A stretch of 64,000 nucleotides of DNA from Petropleomorpha daqingensis (lineage in GTDB: Bacteria > Actinomycetota > Actinomycetes > Mycobacteriales > Geodermatophilaceae). The notes under the pieces are model-generated. The model ran no database searches, was not told where the DNA came from, and saw nothing but the letters and a program-made list of their open reading frames with translations. Below are positions 52,961 through 60,154 of this stretch, one piece after another. The stretch's first letter is position 1, and every line of letters starts with the position of its first letter. A program made the translations under genes and the position numbers. The stretch lies in the NCBI RefSeq assembly GCF_013408985.1, contig NZ_JACBZT010000001.1, positions 2,480,001 through 2,544,000 on the forward strand. Direction: 5' to 3'.

Positions 52961-54326
52961 CGGCGCGCACCGCCTCGTAGCGCGCCAGCGCGACCTGCCG
53001 CTCGGCGGCGTGCTCGACGATCGGCTCGGGGTAGCCGGCCGGCACCCCGCCCGGCGCCCGCCACGGCTCGTGCACGAAGCGGTCCGGGACCTCGCGCAGC
53101 TCGGGCACCCAGCGGCGCACGTACGCGCCGTCCGGGTCGTACTGCTGGCCCTGCCGCACCGGGTTGAACACCCGGTAGTAGGGCGAGGCGTCGGTGCCGG
53201 TGCCGGCGACCCACTGCCAGCCGTGGTTGTTGCTGGCGAGGTCCCCGTCGACGAGGTGGGCGAGGAAGTGGCGGGCGCCGCGCCACCAGTCCACGTGCAG
53301 GTCCTTGGTGAGGAACGAGGCGGTGATCATGCGGACCCGATTGTGCATCCACGCCTCACCGAGCAGCTGGCGCATCCCGGCGTCGACGATCGGGTAGCCG
53401 GTGCGGCCCTGCGCCCAGGCCGTGAAGCGCTCGTCGGCGTCCGGGCCGGTGTCGTACTCCAGCCGCGCCATCCGCCGGTCGAAGGCCTCGTGCGCGGTCT
53501 CCGGGCGGTGCCAGAGCACGTCGGCGTAGAAGTCGCGCCACGCCAGTTCGTCGGTGAACCGGCGGACGTGCTCGCGGGGCGCCTCCGCGGCGGCGAGGTC
53601 GGCCAGCAGCGTGCGGGGGTGCACGCAGCCGTACTTGAGGTGCACCGATAGCCGGCTGGTGCCGTCGATCGCGGGCAGGTTGCGGGCGTCGTCGTAGCCG
53701 GCCAGCCGCTCGTCGCGGAACCGCCGCCAGGCGGCGCGGGCGGCGGCCTCCCCGGCGGCGGGGAGACGCGCCCCGTCCAGCTCCTGCGCGGGTGGCAGGC
53801 CGTCGGAGGCGACGCCGCCGGCCCAGGTGAGCGCGCGGGGGCGGGGGGCCGGCGCCCGCCAGCCGTGCTCCCGCCAGGCGCGGGCGAACGGCGTGAAGAC
53901 CTTGTAGGGCGTGCCGTCGTCCTTGGTGAGCCGGCCGGGCGTCACCGCGTACGGCGACCCGGTGCCGACCAGCGGGACGTCGCCGAGGGCGCGCTCGACC
54001 GCGGCGTCCCGGCGGCGGCCGTAGGGACCGGTGTCGGCGCTGACGTGCACGCTGCCGGCGTCGATCTCGCGGACCAGGCGGGGGACGACGTCCGCCGGGT
54101 CTCCGGTCCGGACGACGAGTGCGCCGTCGAGGGCGGCGGCGAGCTCGGCGAGGCAGTCGCGCAGGAACTGCCGGCGCGGGCCGCCGGCCGGCTCCCAGAG
54201 CCGGGGGTCGACGACGAACAGCGGCAGGATGCCGCCGTCGGGACCGGCGGCGTCGCGGGCGGCGAGCAGGGCCGGGTGGTCGGCGAGCCGGAGGTCGCGG
54301 CGGAACCACAGCAGCGACGTCGGCAC
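52953..54326 (-). CDS. phr: Deoxyribodipyrimidine photolyase
   Basis: A 457-residue cryptochrome/photolyase-family protein that splits UV-induced pyrimidine dimers with blue light. The N-terminal antenna domain begins SLLWFRRDLRLADHPALLAA. The FAD domain contains SRLSVHLKYGCVHPRTLLAD, ELAWRDFYADVLWH, GYPIVDAGMRQLLGEAWMHN, RVRMITASFLTKDLHVDWWR and NNHGWQWVAGTGTDASPYY, with the Trp residues used for FAD reduction. GTG 54326 is the last start before the conserved SLLWFRR. The upstream GNAT gene is 37 bp away and probably in the same transcript. Confidence 0.95.
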   Translation of the reverse strand: MPTSLLWFRRDLRLADHPALLAARDAAGPDGGILPLFVVDPRLWEPAGGPRRQFLRDCLAELAAALDGALVVRTGDPADVVPRLVREIDAGSVHVSADTGPYGRRRDAAVERALGDVPLVGTGSPYAVTPGRLTKDDGTPYKVFTPFARAWREHGWRAPAPRPRALTWAGGVASDGLPPAQELDGARLPAAGEAAARAAWRRFRDERLAGYDDARNLPAIDGTSRLSVHLKYGCVHPRTLLADLAAAEAPREHVRRFTDELAWRDFYADVLWHRPETAHEAFDRRMARLEYDTGPDADERFTAWAQGRTGYPIVDAGMRQLLGEAWMHNRVRMITASFLTKDLHVDWWRGARHFLAHLVDGDLASNNHGWQWVAGTGTDASPYYRVFNPVRQGQQYDPDGAYVRRWVPELREVPDRFVHEPWRAPGGVPAGYPEPIVEHAAERQVALARYEAVRAGA

Positions 54327-54363
54327 GCCCGCCAGATTAGGTGGGGCGCAACCGATCTGCAGA

Positions 54364-54684
54364 TCAGCGGGCGGCAGGCTCCAGGCCGAAGTGGCCGCGG
54401 TCGTCCTCGGCGACGAGGTCGACGTCCTCGGGGTGCTGCTGGATGTAGTGCCGCACGAAGGAGCAGTAGGGGAGCACGTGCAGGCCGCGCTCGCGGGCGG
54501 CCGAGAGCACGCCTGCCACCAGCGCCGTGCCCATGCCCTGGCCGCCGACGGCGGGGTCCACCTCGGTGTGCGGGAGGGCCATGGTGCCGTTCTCGATGTG
54601 GTAGCTCGCCAGTCCGACCGTGCGGTCCCCGACCCGGATCTCGAAGCGTCCCCGCTCGGGGACGTCGACCACGCTCGTCTCCAT
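54364..54684 (-). CDS. Small GNAT-like acetyltransferase (PF14542 type)
   Basis: A 106-residue protein of the compact GCN5-related family. RFEIRVGDRTVGLASYHIEN is the first hairpin, HTEVDPAVGGQGMGTALVAG is the acetyl-CoA loop (G-G-Q-G-M-G) and the end LPYCSFVRHYIQQHPE is the conserved C-terminal signature with its Cys. ATG 54684 has GGAAGG 6 bases upstream; the frame is open to ATG 54732 but that part is Arg-rich and unlikely. The acceptor is unknown. It may lead a transcript that includes photolyase and nei. Confidence 0.9.
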   Translation of the reverse strand: METSVVDVPERGRFEIRVGDRTVGLASYHIENGTMALPHTEVDPAVGGQGMGTALVAGVLSAARERGLHVLPYCSFVRHYIQQHPEDVDLVAEDDRGHFGLEPAAR

Positions 54685-54928
54685 CGTGCGCCTTCCACCT
54701 TCCGTCGCCCGGCGTCGTTGCCGGTACGGCACGTGTGCCGAGCACGGTAACCCGTGCTGTCTGCTCCGACGCTCTTTGGCATGAACGACGAAGCGGGTGT
54801 CGGGTTCTGTTCCCCGCTTCGGTTGTGGTCAACCGTCTGTGTGCGTCTCTGCACCACTTGTGCATCCGGGCGGGTGCGTTCCGTGACGCCCGGCCGAGTC
54901 TGTCGGCACCTGGTCCGAGGATGCGCCC
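54685..54928. other. Structured, lower-GC intergenic region
   Basis: This 244-base gap lies between divergent genes and is less GC-rich than its surroundings. It contains several short stems: CGGCAC-GT-GTGCCG (54727-54740), AGCACGG/CCGTGCT (54741-54758), CGAAGCGGG/CCCGCTTCG (54789-54821, 15-base loop) and CGGTTG/CAACCG (54820-54835, 4-base loop). No open reading frame with plausible codon use lies here. It may hold the two promoters, a long 5' leader for the methyltransferase gene or a small RNA. Confidence 0.4.
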
Positions 54929-55582
54929 GTGAGCGAGCCCGTATTCGTGACGAAGACCCGTGCCAGCTTCGACGCCGTCGCCGGCGCCTATGCCGCGACG
55001 TTCTCCGACGAGCTGGACGGCAAGCCGCTGGACCGTGCCCTCCTCGGCGCGTTCGCCGAGCTGGTGCCCGACGGACCGGTGGTCGACGTCGGGTGCGGGC
55101 CCGGCTACGTGACGGCGCACCTGACGTCGCTGGGGCTGGACATCTCAGGCATCGACCTGTCGCCCGGGATGGTGGAGGTGGCGCAGCGGGCGTACCCCTC
55201 GGTGCGGTTCTCGGTCGGTTCGATGCTGGGGCTCGACCTGCCCGACGGCTCTCTCGCCGGGCTGGTCGCGTACTACTCGATCGTCAACATCCCGCGGGCG
55301 GAGCTGCCTGTGGTGTTCGCGGAGTTCGCGCGCGTGCTCGCCCCCGGCGGGGTGCTGCTGATGGTGTTCCAGGTCGGCGACGAGGTCCGGCACGGCACGG
55401 AGTGGCTCGGCCACCCGATCGACCTGCACGTCTACCGCAACCAACCGGACGTCGTCGCGGAGCAGCTCGCCGAGGTCGGGCTGGCGGTGCGGATGTCGAC
55501 GGTCCGTCAGCCGGACGACGACGGGGTGGAGGTCGGCCCGCGCGCCTACCTGCTGGCGACCCGCTTGTCAGGAGACGCCTGA
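54929..55582 (+). CDS. Class I SAM-dependent methyltransferase
   Basis: A 217-residue Rossmann-fold methyltransferase with GTG start. The SAM motif is VVDVGCGPGYVTAHLTSLGL, followed by ISGIDLSPGMVEVAQRAYPS (acidic motif II), LPDGSLAGLVAYYSIVNIPR (motif IV/V) and ARVLAPGGVLLMVFQVGDEV. The N-terminal RASFDAVAGAYAATFSDELD is like UbiE/Tam-type small-molecule methyltransferases. The acceptor is unknown. Its stop codon lies inside the first of two tandem inverted repeats that precede the next gene. Confidence 0.92.
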   Translation: MSEPVFVTKTRASFDAVAGAYAATFSDELDGKPLDRALLGAFAELVPDGPVVDVGCGPGYVTAHLTSLGLDISGIDLSPGMVEVAQRAYPSVRFSVGSMLGLDLPDGSLAGLVAYYSIVNIPRAELPVVFAEFARVLAPGGVLLMVFQVGDEVRHGTEWLGHPIDLHVYRNQPDVVAEQLAEVGLAVRMSTVRQPDDDGVEVGPRAYLLATRLSGDA

Positions 55583-55614
55583 CGCATCTGCTGTCAGGAC
55601 ATGCCTGACAGCAG
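55567..55614 (+). promoter_or_regulatory. Tandem GTCAGG-N5-CCTGAC inverted repeats
   Basis: Repeat 1 is GTCAGG (55567-55572), AGACG, CCTGAC (55578-55583). Repeat 2 is CTGCTGTCAGG (55588-55598), ACATG, CCTGACAGCAG (55604-55614). Their centres are 26 bp apart, about two and a half helical turns. Repeat 2's loop contains the ATG (55601-55603) of the ClpX-zinc-finger gene, and its left arm contains the only Shine-Dalgarno-like AGG. The pair could be an operator, an RNA switch over the start codon, or both. Confidence 0.6.
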
Positions 55615-55945
55615 GTGCTCGTTCTGCACCAAGGACGCGGACTCGGTCGGCACGCTGGTCGCCGGCGCCGGGGTCTTCATCTGCGACGAGTGCGTCGCGC
55701 TGTGCGCGCAGTTGGTCAAGGACAAGAAGACGTCGGGCCCGGCGCCGCGCGTGCCGATGTGGGAGCAGGTCGGCGACGAGGCGCTGCTCGCCCACCTGCC
55801 GCGCATCGAGGCCGTCCGCGACCAGGTGGACGACGACCTGCGCGCCTGGGTGGCCGAGGCCCGGCGTCGCGAGCTGTCCTGGGACAAGATCGGCGCTGCC
55901 CTCGGCATGAAGCGCCAGTCCGCATGGGAGCGCTTCGCCGGCTGA
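55601..55945 (+). CDS. ClpX-type C4 zinc-finger protein
   Basis: A 114-residue protein. Residues 1-40 (SRCSFCTKDADSVGTLVAGA, VFICDECVALCAQLV) match the N-terminal zinc-binding dimerisation domain of ClpX, with Cys-x2-Cys and Cys-x2-Cys pairs. There is no AAA+ domain. The C-terminal part (LRAWVAEARRRELSWDKIGA, ALGMKRQSAWERFAG) looks like a helix-turn-helix. Such proteins are known only as family members in actinobacteria; a role as adaptor or DNA-binding regulator is inference. The ATG lies in the loop of a strong hairpin, so autoregulation is possible. Confidence 0.9.
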   Translation: MPDSRCSFCTKDADSVGTLVAGAGVFICDECVALCAQLVKDKKTSGPAPRVPMWEQVGDEALLAHLPRIEAVRDQVDDDLRAWVAEARRRELSWDKIGAALGMKRQSAWERFAG

Positions 55946-56036
55946 CTCCCGCGCTGTGTCGGGGCACTGACCGCGGATCAGGACGAGCGGCGATGCGCGA
56001 GGTCGGAAAGCCTCCCCGTAGGCTCAACCCGGTCCC

Positions 56037-56109
56037 GCCCTCGTAGCTCAGGGGATAGAGCGCCCGCCTCCTAAGCGGTAGGTCGCAGGTTCGAATCCTG
56101 CCGGGGGCA
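56037..56109 (+). tRNA. tRNA-Arg (anticodon CCT)
   Basis: A 73-base tRNA. The acceptor arms 56037-56043 and 56102-56108 pair fully (one T-G). The D-arm is GCTC/GAGC. The anticodon loop CTCCTAA gives CCT, reading AGG. The outermost anticodon-stem pair (C27/T43) is a mismatch. The T-arm is GCAGG-TTCGAAT-CCTGC. The discriminator is A and CCA is not encoded. Confidence 0.96.
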
Positions 56110-56131
56110 CCGGCAGGCTCGAACCCTCGCG

Positions 56132-58054
56132 TCAGGCGGTGGGCCGGGCGCTCAGGTTGGACAGCCGCACGGTCACCGGCACGTTGGTCACGCTGCTGGA
56201 CAGGTAGGCGGTCAGCCCCACCGCTCCGGCCGCCTGCAGCGCTGCGTAGGTGTCGGTGCCCGTCGTCTGCCACGCCGTCGGCTCGGTCTGGGTCGCCGGC
56301 CAGACCTTCAGCCGCACCGTCGTCGGGCTGGTGCCGGTCACCTGCATGCGGACGTTGAGCTGGGTGTTCGCGCCATAGGTGATCGTCGTCGGGAGGGTCA
56401 CCGCCGAGGCGATCGCGACCGGCGTCGACGTCCCCTTGAGCGCGGTCAGCTGGACGGTGATCCGGCCGGTCGAGGCCATCACCATCCGCGCGCGGTACTC
56501 GGTGTTGGTGCCGACCCGGCGACCGACGACGTCGAGGTAGGCGCCGCTGCCGGTGGGCACCTTGTCCAGCGACAGGGTGAACCGGTAGTCGGTGTCGGTC
56601 CGGGTGGTGCTGCCCAGGTAGACCGACCGGGTGTTCCCGGCGGCCGGGATCACGATGCTGCCGGTCTGCGGCGTCACCGAGAAGTTGGCCGCCGTCCCGC
56701 TGGTCGTCCAGGTGCCGCCGAGGTCCGCCGTCCCCCAGCCGTTCGAGACGCTCCGGTTGAACGTGTCGGTGGCGAAGTCGACCGGCCCCGTGGGTTGGGT
56801 GACCGTCACCTGTTTCGTCGTCGTCCCGGTGGCACCCAGGTTGTCGGTGACCGTGAGCGTCACGTCGTAGGTGCCCGCCGCGGCGTAGGGGTGCTGCGGC
56901 GTTGGGCCGCTGCCGGTCGAGCTGTCGCCGAAGTTCCACGCGTAGCTCGTGATCGACCCGTCGTCGGTGGACGTCGACGTGAAGGAGGCGGTCAGCCCGG
57001 ACGTCGTCGAGGTGAAGTCGGCGACCGGGTTCTGGTTCGGCGGCGGCGGGCCGCGGTGGATCGCGAACGAGTCGTTGAAGGTCCCGTCGGTCGCCACGAA
57101 CTGCGCGCTGAGGTCGTCCGCGGTGATCGTGACGTCGAGGAAGCCGTGCGAGCCGCCCAGGTTGGAGCCCCCGGACGACGCGAAGTACGGCGACTCGGTG
57201 TCGGTCGTCGTCACCGCCCGCAGCGCCTGGCCGCCCGTGCCGACCGTCTCCCAGACCGTGCCGGCGCCGGCGACGAGGTCGCTGTCGGAGTCGACGACGC
57301 AGTCGGCGTCGTAGGAGCCGACCGGGATGGTGGTGCACCCGGGCCGGCCCTGAGCGAGCTGCTTGGACCGCTGGTACAGGTGCTCGTGGCCGCTGAGCAC
57401 GAGGTCGACCTTCTTGTTCAGCAGCAGTGCGCGCAGGTCGGGGTCGACGCTGCAGTCGTACTCACCCTGCGACCAGCACGGCACGTGCATGCCGACGACC
57501 ACCCACGGGATGCTCAGGTTGCGGGCGCCGTCGATGGCCGCCGACGTCCAGTTGTAGGGCGCGGTGCCGGCGGCGTAGCTGGTGTTGCCGGCCGCGAACG
57601 GGATGCCGGGGGAGATCATCACGAACCGGACCAGCGGGTTCACCCGCGGAACGTCGACGTACCACTGCCGCCCGTAGGTGCCGACGACGCCCGGCAGCTG
57701 GTTGGGCAGGCAGGCGGAGAAGTCGTTGATGTTGCCGTTCTGCCCGTTGCTCTCGTGGTTGCCCGAGATCAGCTCGAACGGGTACCCGGCCCCCATCCGC
57801 GAGGTGACGAAGTCGCACCAGGACTGCTCCTGCCCGGTGACCCCGTAGGACAGGTCGCCGAGGGCGAGGGCGAGGTCGGCGTCGGCCGCCTTCATCCCGT
57901 TGAGCACGCCGCTGGTCGCCGAGGTCTGGGCGAAGTCCCCGGCTGCGGTGAACTCCACGACGCCGGGTTCGTTCGCTCCTTCTGCGGTGGATGCGCCCAC
58001 GAACGCGAGCAGCAGCAGGACGGCGGCGAGCTCGGCGATGGTCCGGATCCGCAT
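56132..58054 (-). CDS. Secreted metallophosphoesterase with PKD domain
   Basis: A 640-residue exported protein. A signal peptide (AELAAVLLLLAFVGASTAEG) is followed by a calcineurin-like phosphoesterase domain to ~residue 290 with metal motifs FTAAGDF, LALGDLSYG, ISGNHES, VVVGMHVPCW and VLSGHEHLYQRSKQL. A PKD repeat (~325-400; SYAWNFGDSSTGSGPTPQHP, TYDVTLTVTDN) and a C-terminal beta-rich domain of ~220 residues (TDTFNRSVSNGWGTADLGGT onward), probably a sugar-binding jelly-roll, follow. ATG 58054 has GGGAGG 5 bases upstream. A role in scavenging phosphate from extracellular esters or nucleotides is likely. Confidence 0.9.
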   Translation of the reverse strand: MRIRTIAELAAVLLLLAFVGASTAEGANEPGVVEFTAAGDFAQTSATSGVLNGMKAADADLALALGDLSYGVTGQEQSWCDFVTSRMGAGYPFELISGNHESNGQNGNINDFSACLPNQLPGVVGTYGRQWYVDVPRVNPLVRFVMISPGIPFAAGNTSYAAGTAPYNWTSAAIDGARNLSIPWVVVGMHVPCWSQGEYDCSVDPDLRALLLNKKVDLVLSGHEHLYQRSKQLAQGRPGCTTIPVGSYDADCVVDSDSDLVAGAGTVWETVGTGGQALRAVTTTDTESPYFASSGGSNLGGSHGFLDVTITADDLSAQFVATDGTFNDSFAIHRGPPPPNQNPVADFTSTTSGLTASFTSTSTDDGSITSYAWNFGDSSTGSGPTPQHPYAAAGTYDVTLTVTDNLGATGTTTKQVTVTQPTGPVDFATDTFNRSVSNGWGTADLGGTWTTSGTAANFSVTPQTGSIVIPAAGNTRSVYLGSTTRTDTDYRFTLSLDKVPTGSGAYLDVVGRRVGTNTEYRARMVMASTGRITVQLTALKGTSTPVAIASAVTLPTTITYGANTQLNVRMQVTGTSPTTVRLKVWPATQTEPTAWQTTGTDTYAALQAAGAVGLTAYLSSSVTNVPVTVRLSNLSARPTA

Positions 58055-58166
58055 GTCGGCCTCCCGTGGGGGCGCACGCATCTGTGACCCCGCTGTGTTG
58101 GCGGCGGACGCTAGCTGCGGCGACGGCGGCGCGTAAGAGGGTGCGGCGCGTATCGCTCGTCCGATC

Positions 58167-58172
58167 TACCGT
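58167..58172 (+). promoter_or_regulatory. Probable -10 element of a leaderless promoter
   Basis: TACCGT fits TAnnnT and stands 7 bases before GTG 58180, which has no Shine-Dalgarno sequence. No good -35 is visible. Confidence 0.4.
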
Positions 58173-58179
58173 CGGCGAC

Positions 58180-58563
58180 GTGGTGATGGGGCTGGTCGAG
58201 GTGCTGCTCGTCGCCCTGGTGATCGGGCTGATCGGGTTCGTGGTGTGGGGTGCCTACCGGGCGTTCCAGCGCGGCCTGCCGGCCGGCGGGCCGCCGCGGC
58301 TCCCGGCCGGTGACCGTGCCTGGGTGGCCGAGCAGATCGCGCGGGCACGGTGGACGGCGGCGCACGACGAGGTCGACGGGACGACGCGGATCCTGCTGCG
58401 CCGGGGCTACACCGGGCTCGACGGGCAGCCAGCGGTGCTGGAGGAGCGGGTGTTCGAGACCTTCCCGTCGGACGAACCGGCCTGGGAGGCGCGGTTCACC
58501 GAGGGCTTGGCCAACGCCCGCTACCGGTGCAGCTACCTCAACGCCGAGGACTCGAGGGAGTAG
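58180..58563 (+). CDS. Single-pass membrane protein of unknown function
   Basis: A 127-residue protein. One N-terminal helix (LVEVLLVALVIGLIGFVVWG) leads to a soluble domain with DRAWVAEQIARARWTAAHDE, RILLRRGYTGLDGQPAVLEE and FTEGLANARYRCSYLNAEDS. I do not recognise the family. GTG 58180, GTG 58183 and ATG 58186 are consecutive possible starts; a -10 element 7 bases before the first favours 58180. It ends 3 bp before the HAD gene, so the two are probably co-transcribed. Confidence 0.75.
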   Translation: MVMGLVEVLLVALVIGLIGFVVWGAYRAFQRGLPAGGPPRLPAGDRAWVAEQIARARWTAAHDEVDGTTRILLRRGYTGLDGQPAVLEERVFETFPSDEPAWEARFTEGLANARYRCSYLNAEDSRE

Positions 58564-58566
58564 GTC

Positions 58567-59265
58567 GTGGCCGAGCTGCGCGCGCTCGTGTTCGACGTGT
58601 TCGGCACGCTGGTCGACTGGCGGTCCAGCCTGGTCACGTCGGCGACCGAGGCGGGGCTGCGCGCAGGCGTGGACGCCGACTGGGCGGCCGTGGTGGACGA
58701 CTGGCGGCGGGCCTACCCGCCGGCGCTGGAGCGGGCGCGCAAGGAGCCGGCGTGGCGCGACCTCGACGCGCTGCAGCGGGAGACGCTGGACGACGTCCTG
58801 ACCCGGTACGGCATCGACCTGCCGGCCGCGGACCGCGAGGTGCTCGTGCAGGCCTGGCGGCGATTGCGGCCCTGGCCGGACACCGTCGCGGGGATGGAGC
58901 GCCTGCGCAGCGGGTTCGTCACCGCGACCCTGTCCAACGGGCACGTGGCGCTGCTCGTCGACCTGGTCCGGTTCGGCGGCTGGCGGGTGGACGCCGTCCT
59001 GTCGGCGGAGCTCGCGGCCTCGTACAAGCCCGATCCGGCGGTGTACCTGCGCGGCGCGCAGCTGCTCGGTTGCGCGCCGGAGGAGGTCGGCATGGTGGCC
59101 GCGCACGCCGGCGACCTGGAGGCCGCCGCAGCGGTGGGGCTGCGTCCGCTGTTCGTCCGCCGGCCCGACGAGTGGGGGACCGGCGTTCCGGAGGACCCGC
59201 CGGACCTGCCCGGACTCGTGGTCGCCGACGACCTGGACGACCTCGCCGCGCAACTGGGCTGCTGA
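58567..59265 (+). CDS. HAD hydrolase, 2-haloacid dehalogenase type II-like
   Basis: A 232-residue HAD-superfamily enzyme. Motif I is VFDVFGTLVDWR with nucleophile Asp10, motif II is ATLSNGHVALL, motif III is ASYKPDPAVYLRGA with Lys, and motif IV is MVAAHAGDLEAAAAVGLRPL. This arrangement (DVFGTL, SNG, AAHxxDL) is that of L-2-haloacid dehalogenases and their phosphatase relatives. The natural substrate may be a haloacid or phosphate ester. GTG 58567 lies 3 bp after the membrane protein gene. Confidence 0.92.
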   Translation: MAELRALVFDVFGTLVDWRSSLVTSATEAGLRAGVDADWAAVVDDWRRAYPPALERARKEPAWRDLDALQRETLDDVLTRYGIDLPAADREVLVQAWRRLRPWPDTVAGMERLRSGFVTATLSNGHVALLVDLVRFGGWRVDAVLSAELAASYKPDPAVYLRGAQLLGCAPEEVGMVAAHAGDLEAAAAVGLRPLFVRRPDEWGTGVPEDPPDLPGLVVADDLDDLAAQLGC

Positions 59266-59336
59266 ACCTGGGGACGGCGGCCTCGCCTGTGGATTGCAGA
59301 CGGCACGGGAGCTGTCCCCGTCGATAGACCGACGGC

Positions 59337-59660
59337 GTGGACGACGACTACGAGAACTGGCGGGCCGCTGCGGTGGCGATGAGCACCCGGCCCGGCGAGT
59401 GCGTGCTCTGCTACGTGCACCGGATGATCAGCGCCTTCGGCTGCGACGGCACGCTGCGCTGGGCTCTGCGCTGGCGGGACCGGCGCGCACCCCGGGCGAC
59501 GCGGCTCGAGGCCCGCCTGACGGCCCGCGGCGCGCTCTGCGACTGCGAGCTGTTCACCGACCGCGAGTCCGCGCTTCGCGCGCCGGAGCGCTGCGCCGGG
59601 TCGGACGGCGCGTCGGCGCCGTGCGACAACTGGGGGTCCTTCGGTCGGGCCTCGTGGTGA
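59337..59660 (+). CDS. Small Cys-containing protein (DUF2695-like)
   Basis: A 107-residue soluble protein with GTG start. GECVLCYVHRMISAFGCDGT and ARGALCDCELFTDRES give two Cys-x-Cys-like pairs plus a CDGTLRWALRW phrase that resembles the DUF2695 family. Metal binding is plausible but not shown. The role is unknown. It lies between the HAD gene and a SRPBCC gene on the same strand. Confidence 0.72.
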   Translation: MDDDYENWRAAAVAMSTRPGECVLCYVHRMISAFGCDGTLRWALRWRDRRAPRATRLEARLTARGALCDCELFTDRESALRAPERCAGSDGASAPCDNWGSFGRASW

Positions 59661-59681
59661 GCGCTGGGCAGACTGGAGGCC

Positions 59682-60122
59682 ATGAACCAGGTCGTCGCCA
59701 CCGCCGAGCACGTCGTCCGGGCCCCCGCCGAGCAGGTGATGGCCGCCCTCTCCGACTACGAGGGCGCGCGCCGCCGCGCGATGCCGGAGCAGTTCAGCGA
59801 CTACCGGGTGGAGGCCGGTGGCACCGGGGCCGGCACACGCGTGCACTGGCGGTTCGCCGCCACCTCCAAGCGCGTGCGCGACCAGCTGGTCGAGGTCAGC
59901 GAGACCGACGCGGACACCCTCGTCGAGCGGGACGCCAACTCCTCGATGGTGACCACCTGGACGGTCCGTCCGGCCGACGCGGGGGTCACGACGGTCGCGG
60001 TGCGCACGACCTGGAACGGCGCCGGGGGCATCGGTGGTTTCTTCGAGCGCACCTTCGCGCCGAAGGGCCTGCGGCGCGTGCACCTCGACCTGCTCACCCG
60101 GCTCGAGCGCGAGCTGACCTGA
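59682..60122 (+). CDS. SRPBCC-family protein (polyketide cyclase/dehydrase-like)
   Basis: A 146-residue START/Bet v 1-type fold with a ligand cavity. Strand 1 is VVATAEHVVRAPAEQVMAAL, followed by the DYEGARRRAMPEQFSDYRVE helix region, GTRVHWRFAA, RDQLVEVSETDADTLVERD, VTTVAVRTTWNG and a C-terminal helix GLRRVHLDLLTRLERELT. ATG 59682 has GGAGG 3 bases upstream. Such proteins bind lipids or other hydrophobic compounds. The ligand here is unknown. It precedes the sir2 gene by 32 bp. Confidence 0.88.
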   Translation: MNQVVATAEHVVRAPAEQVMAALSDYEGARRRAMPEQFSDYRVEAGGTGAGTRVHWRFAATSKRVRDQLVEVSETDADTLVERDANSSMVTTWTVRPADAGVTTVAVRTTWNGAGGIGGFFERTFAPKGLRRVHLDLLTRLERELT

Positions 60123-60154
60123 CCTCGCGGCACGCCGGCCGCCGACGAGGGACG

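Noticed and set aside
54327-54857. N-terminal extension of the photolyase frame up to 54857
   Set aside because: The extra part lies over the GNAT gene in another frame and has no homology-like features. The photolyase N-terminus SLLWFRRDLRL begins at 54326.
54754-55608. 284-codon + strand frame over the structured gap and the methyltransferase gene
   Set aside because: Arg/Gly-rich with no motif. The methyltransferase in another frame has clear SAM motifs.
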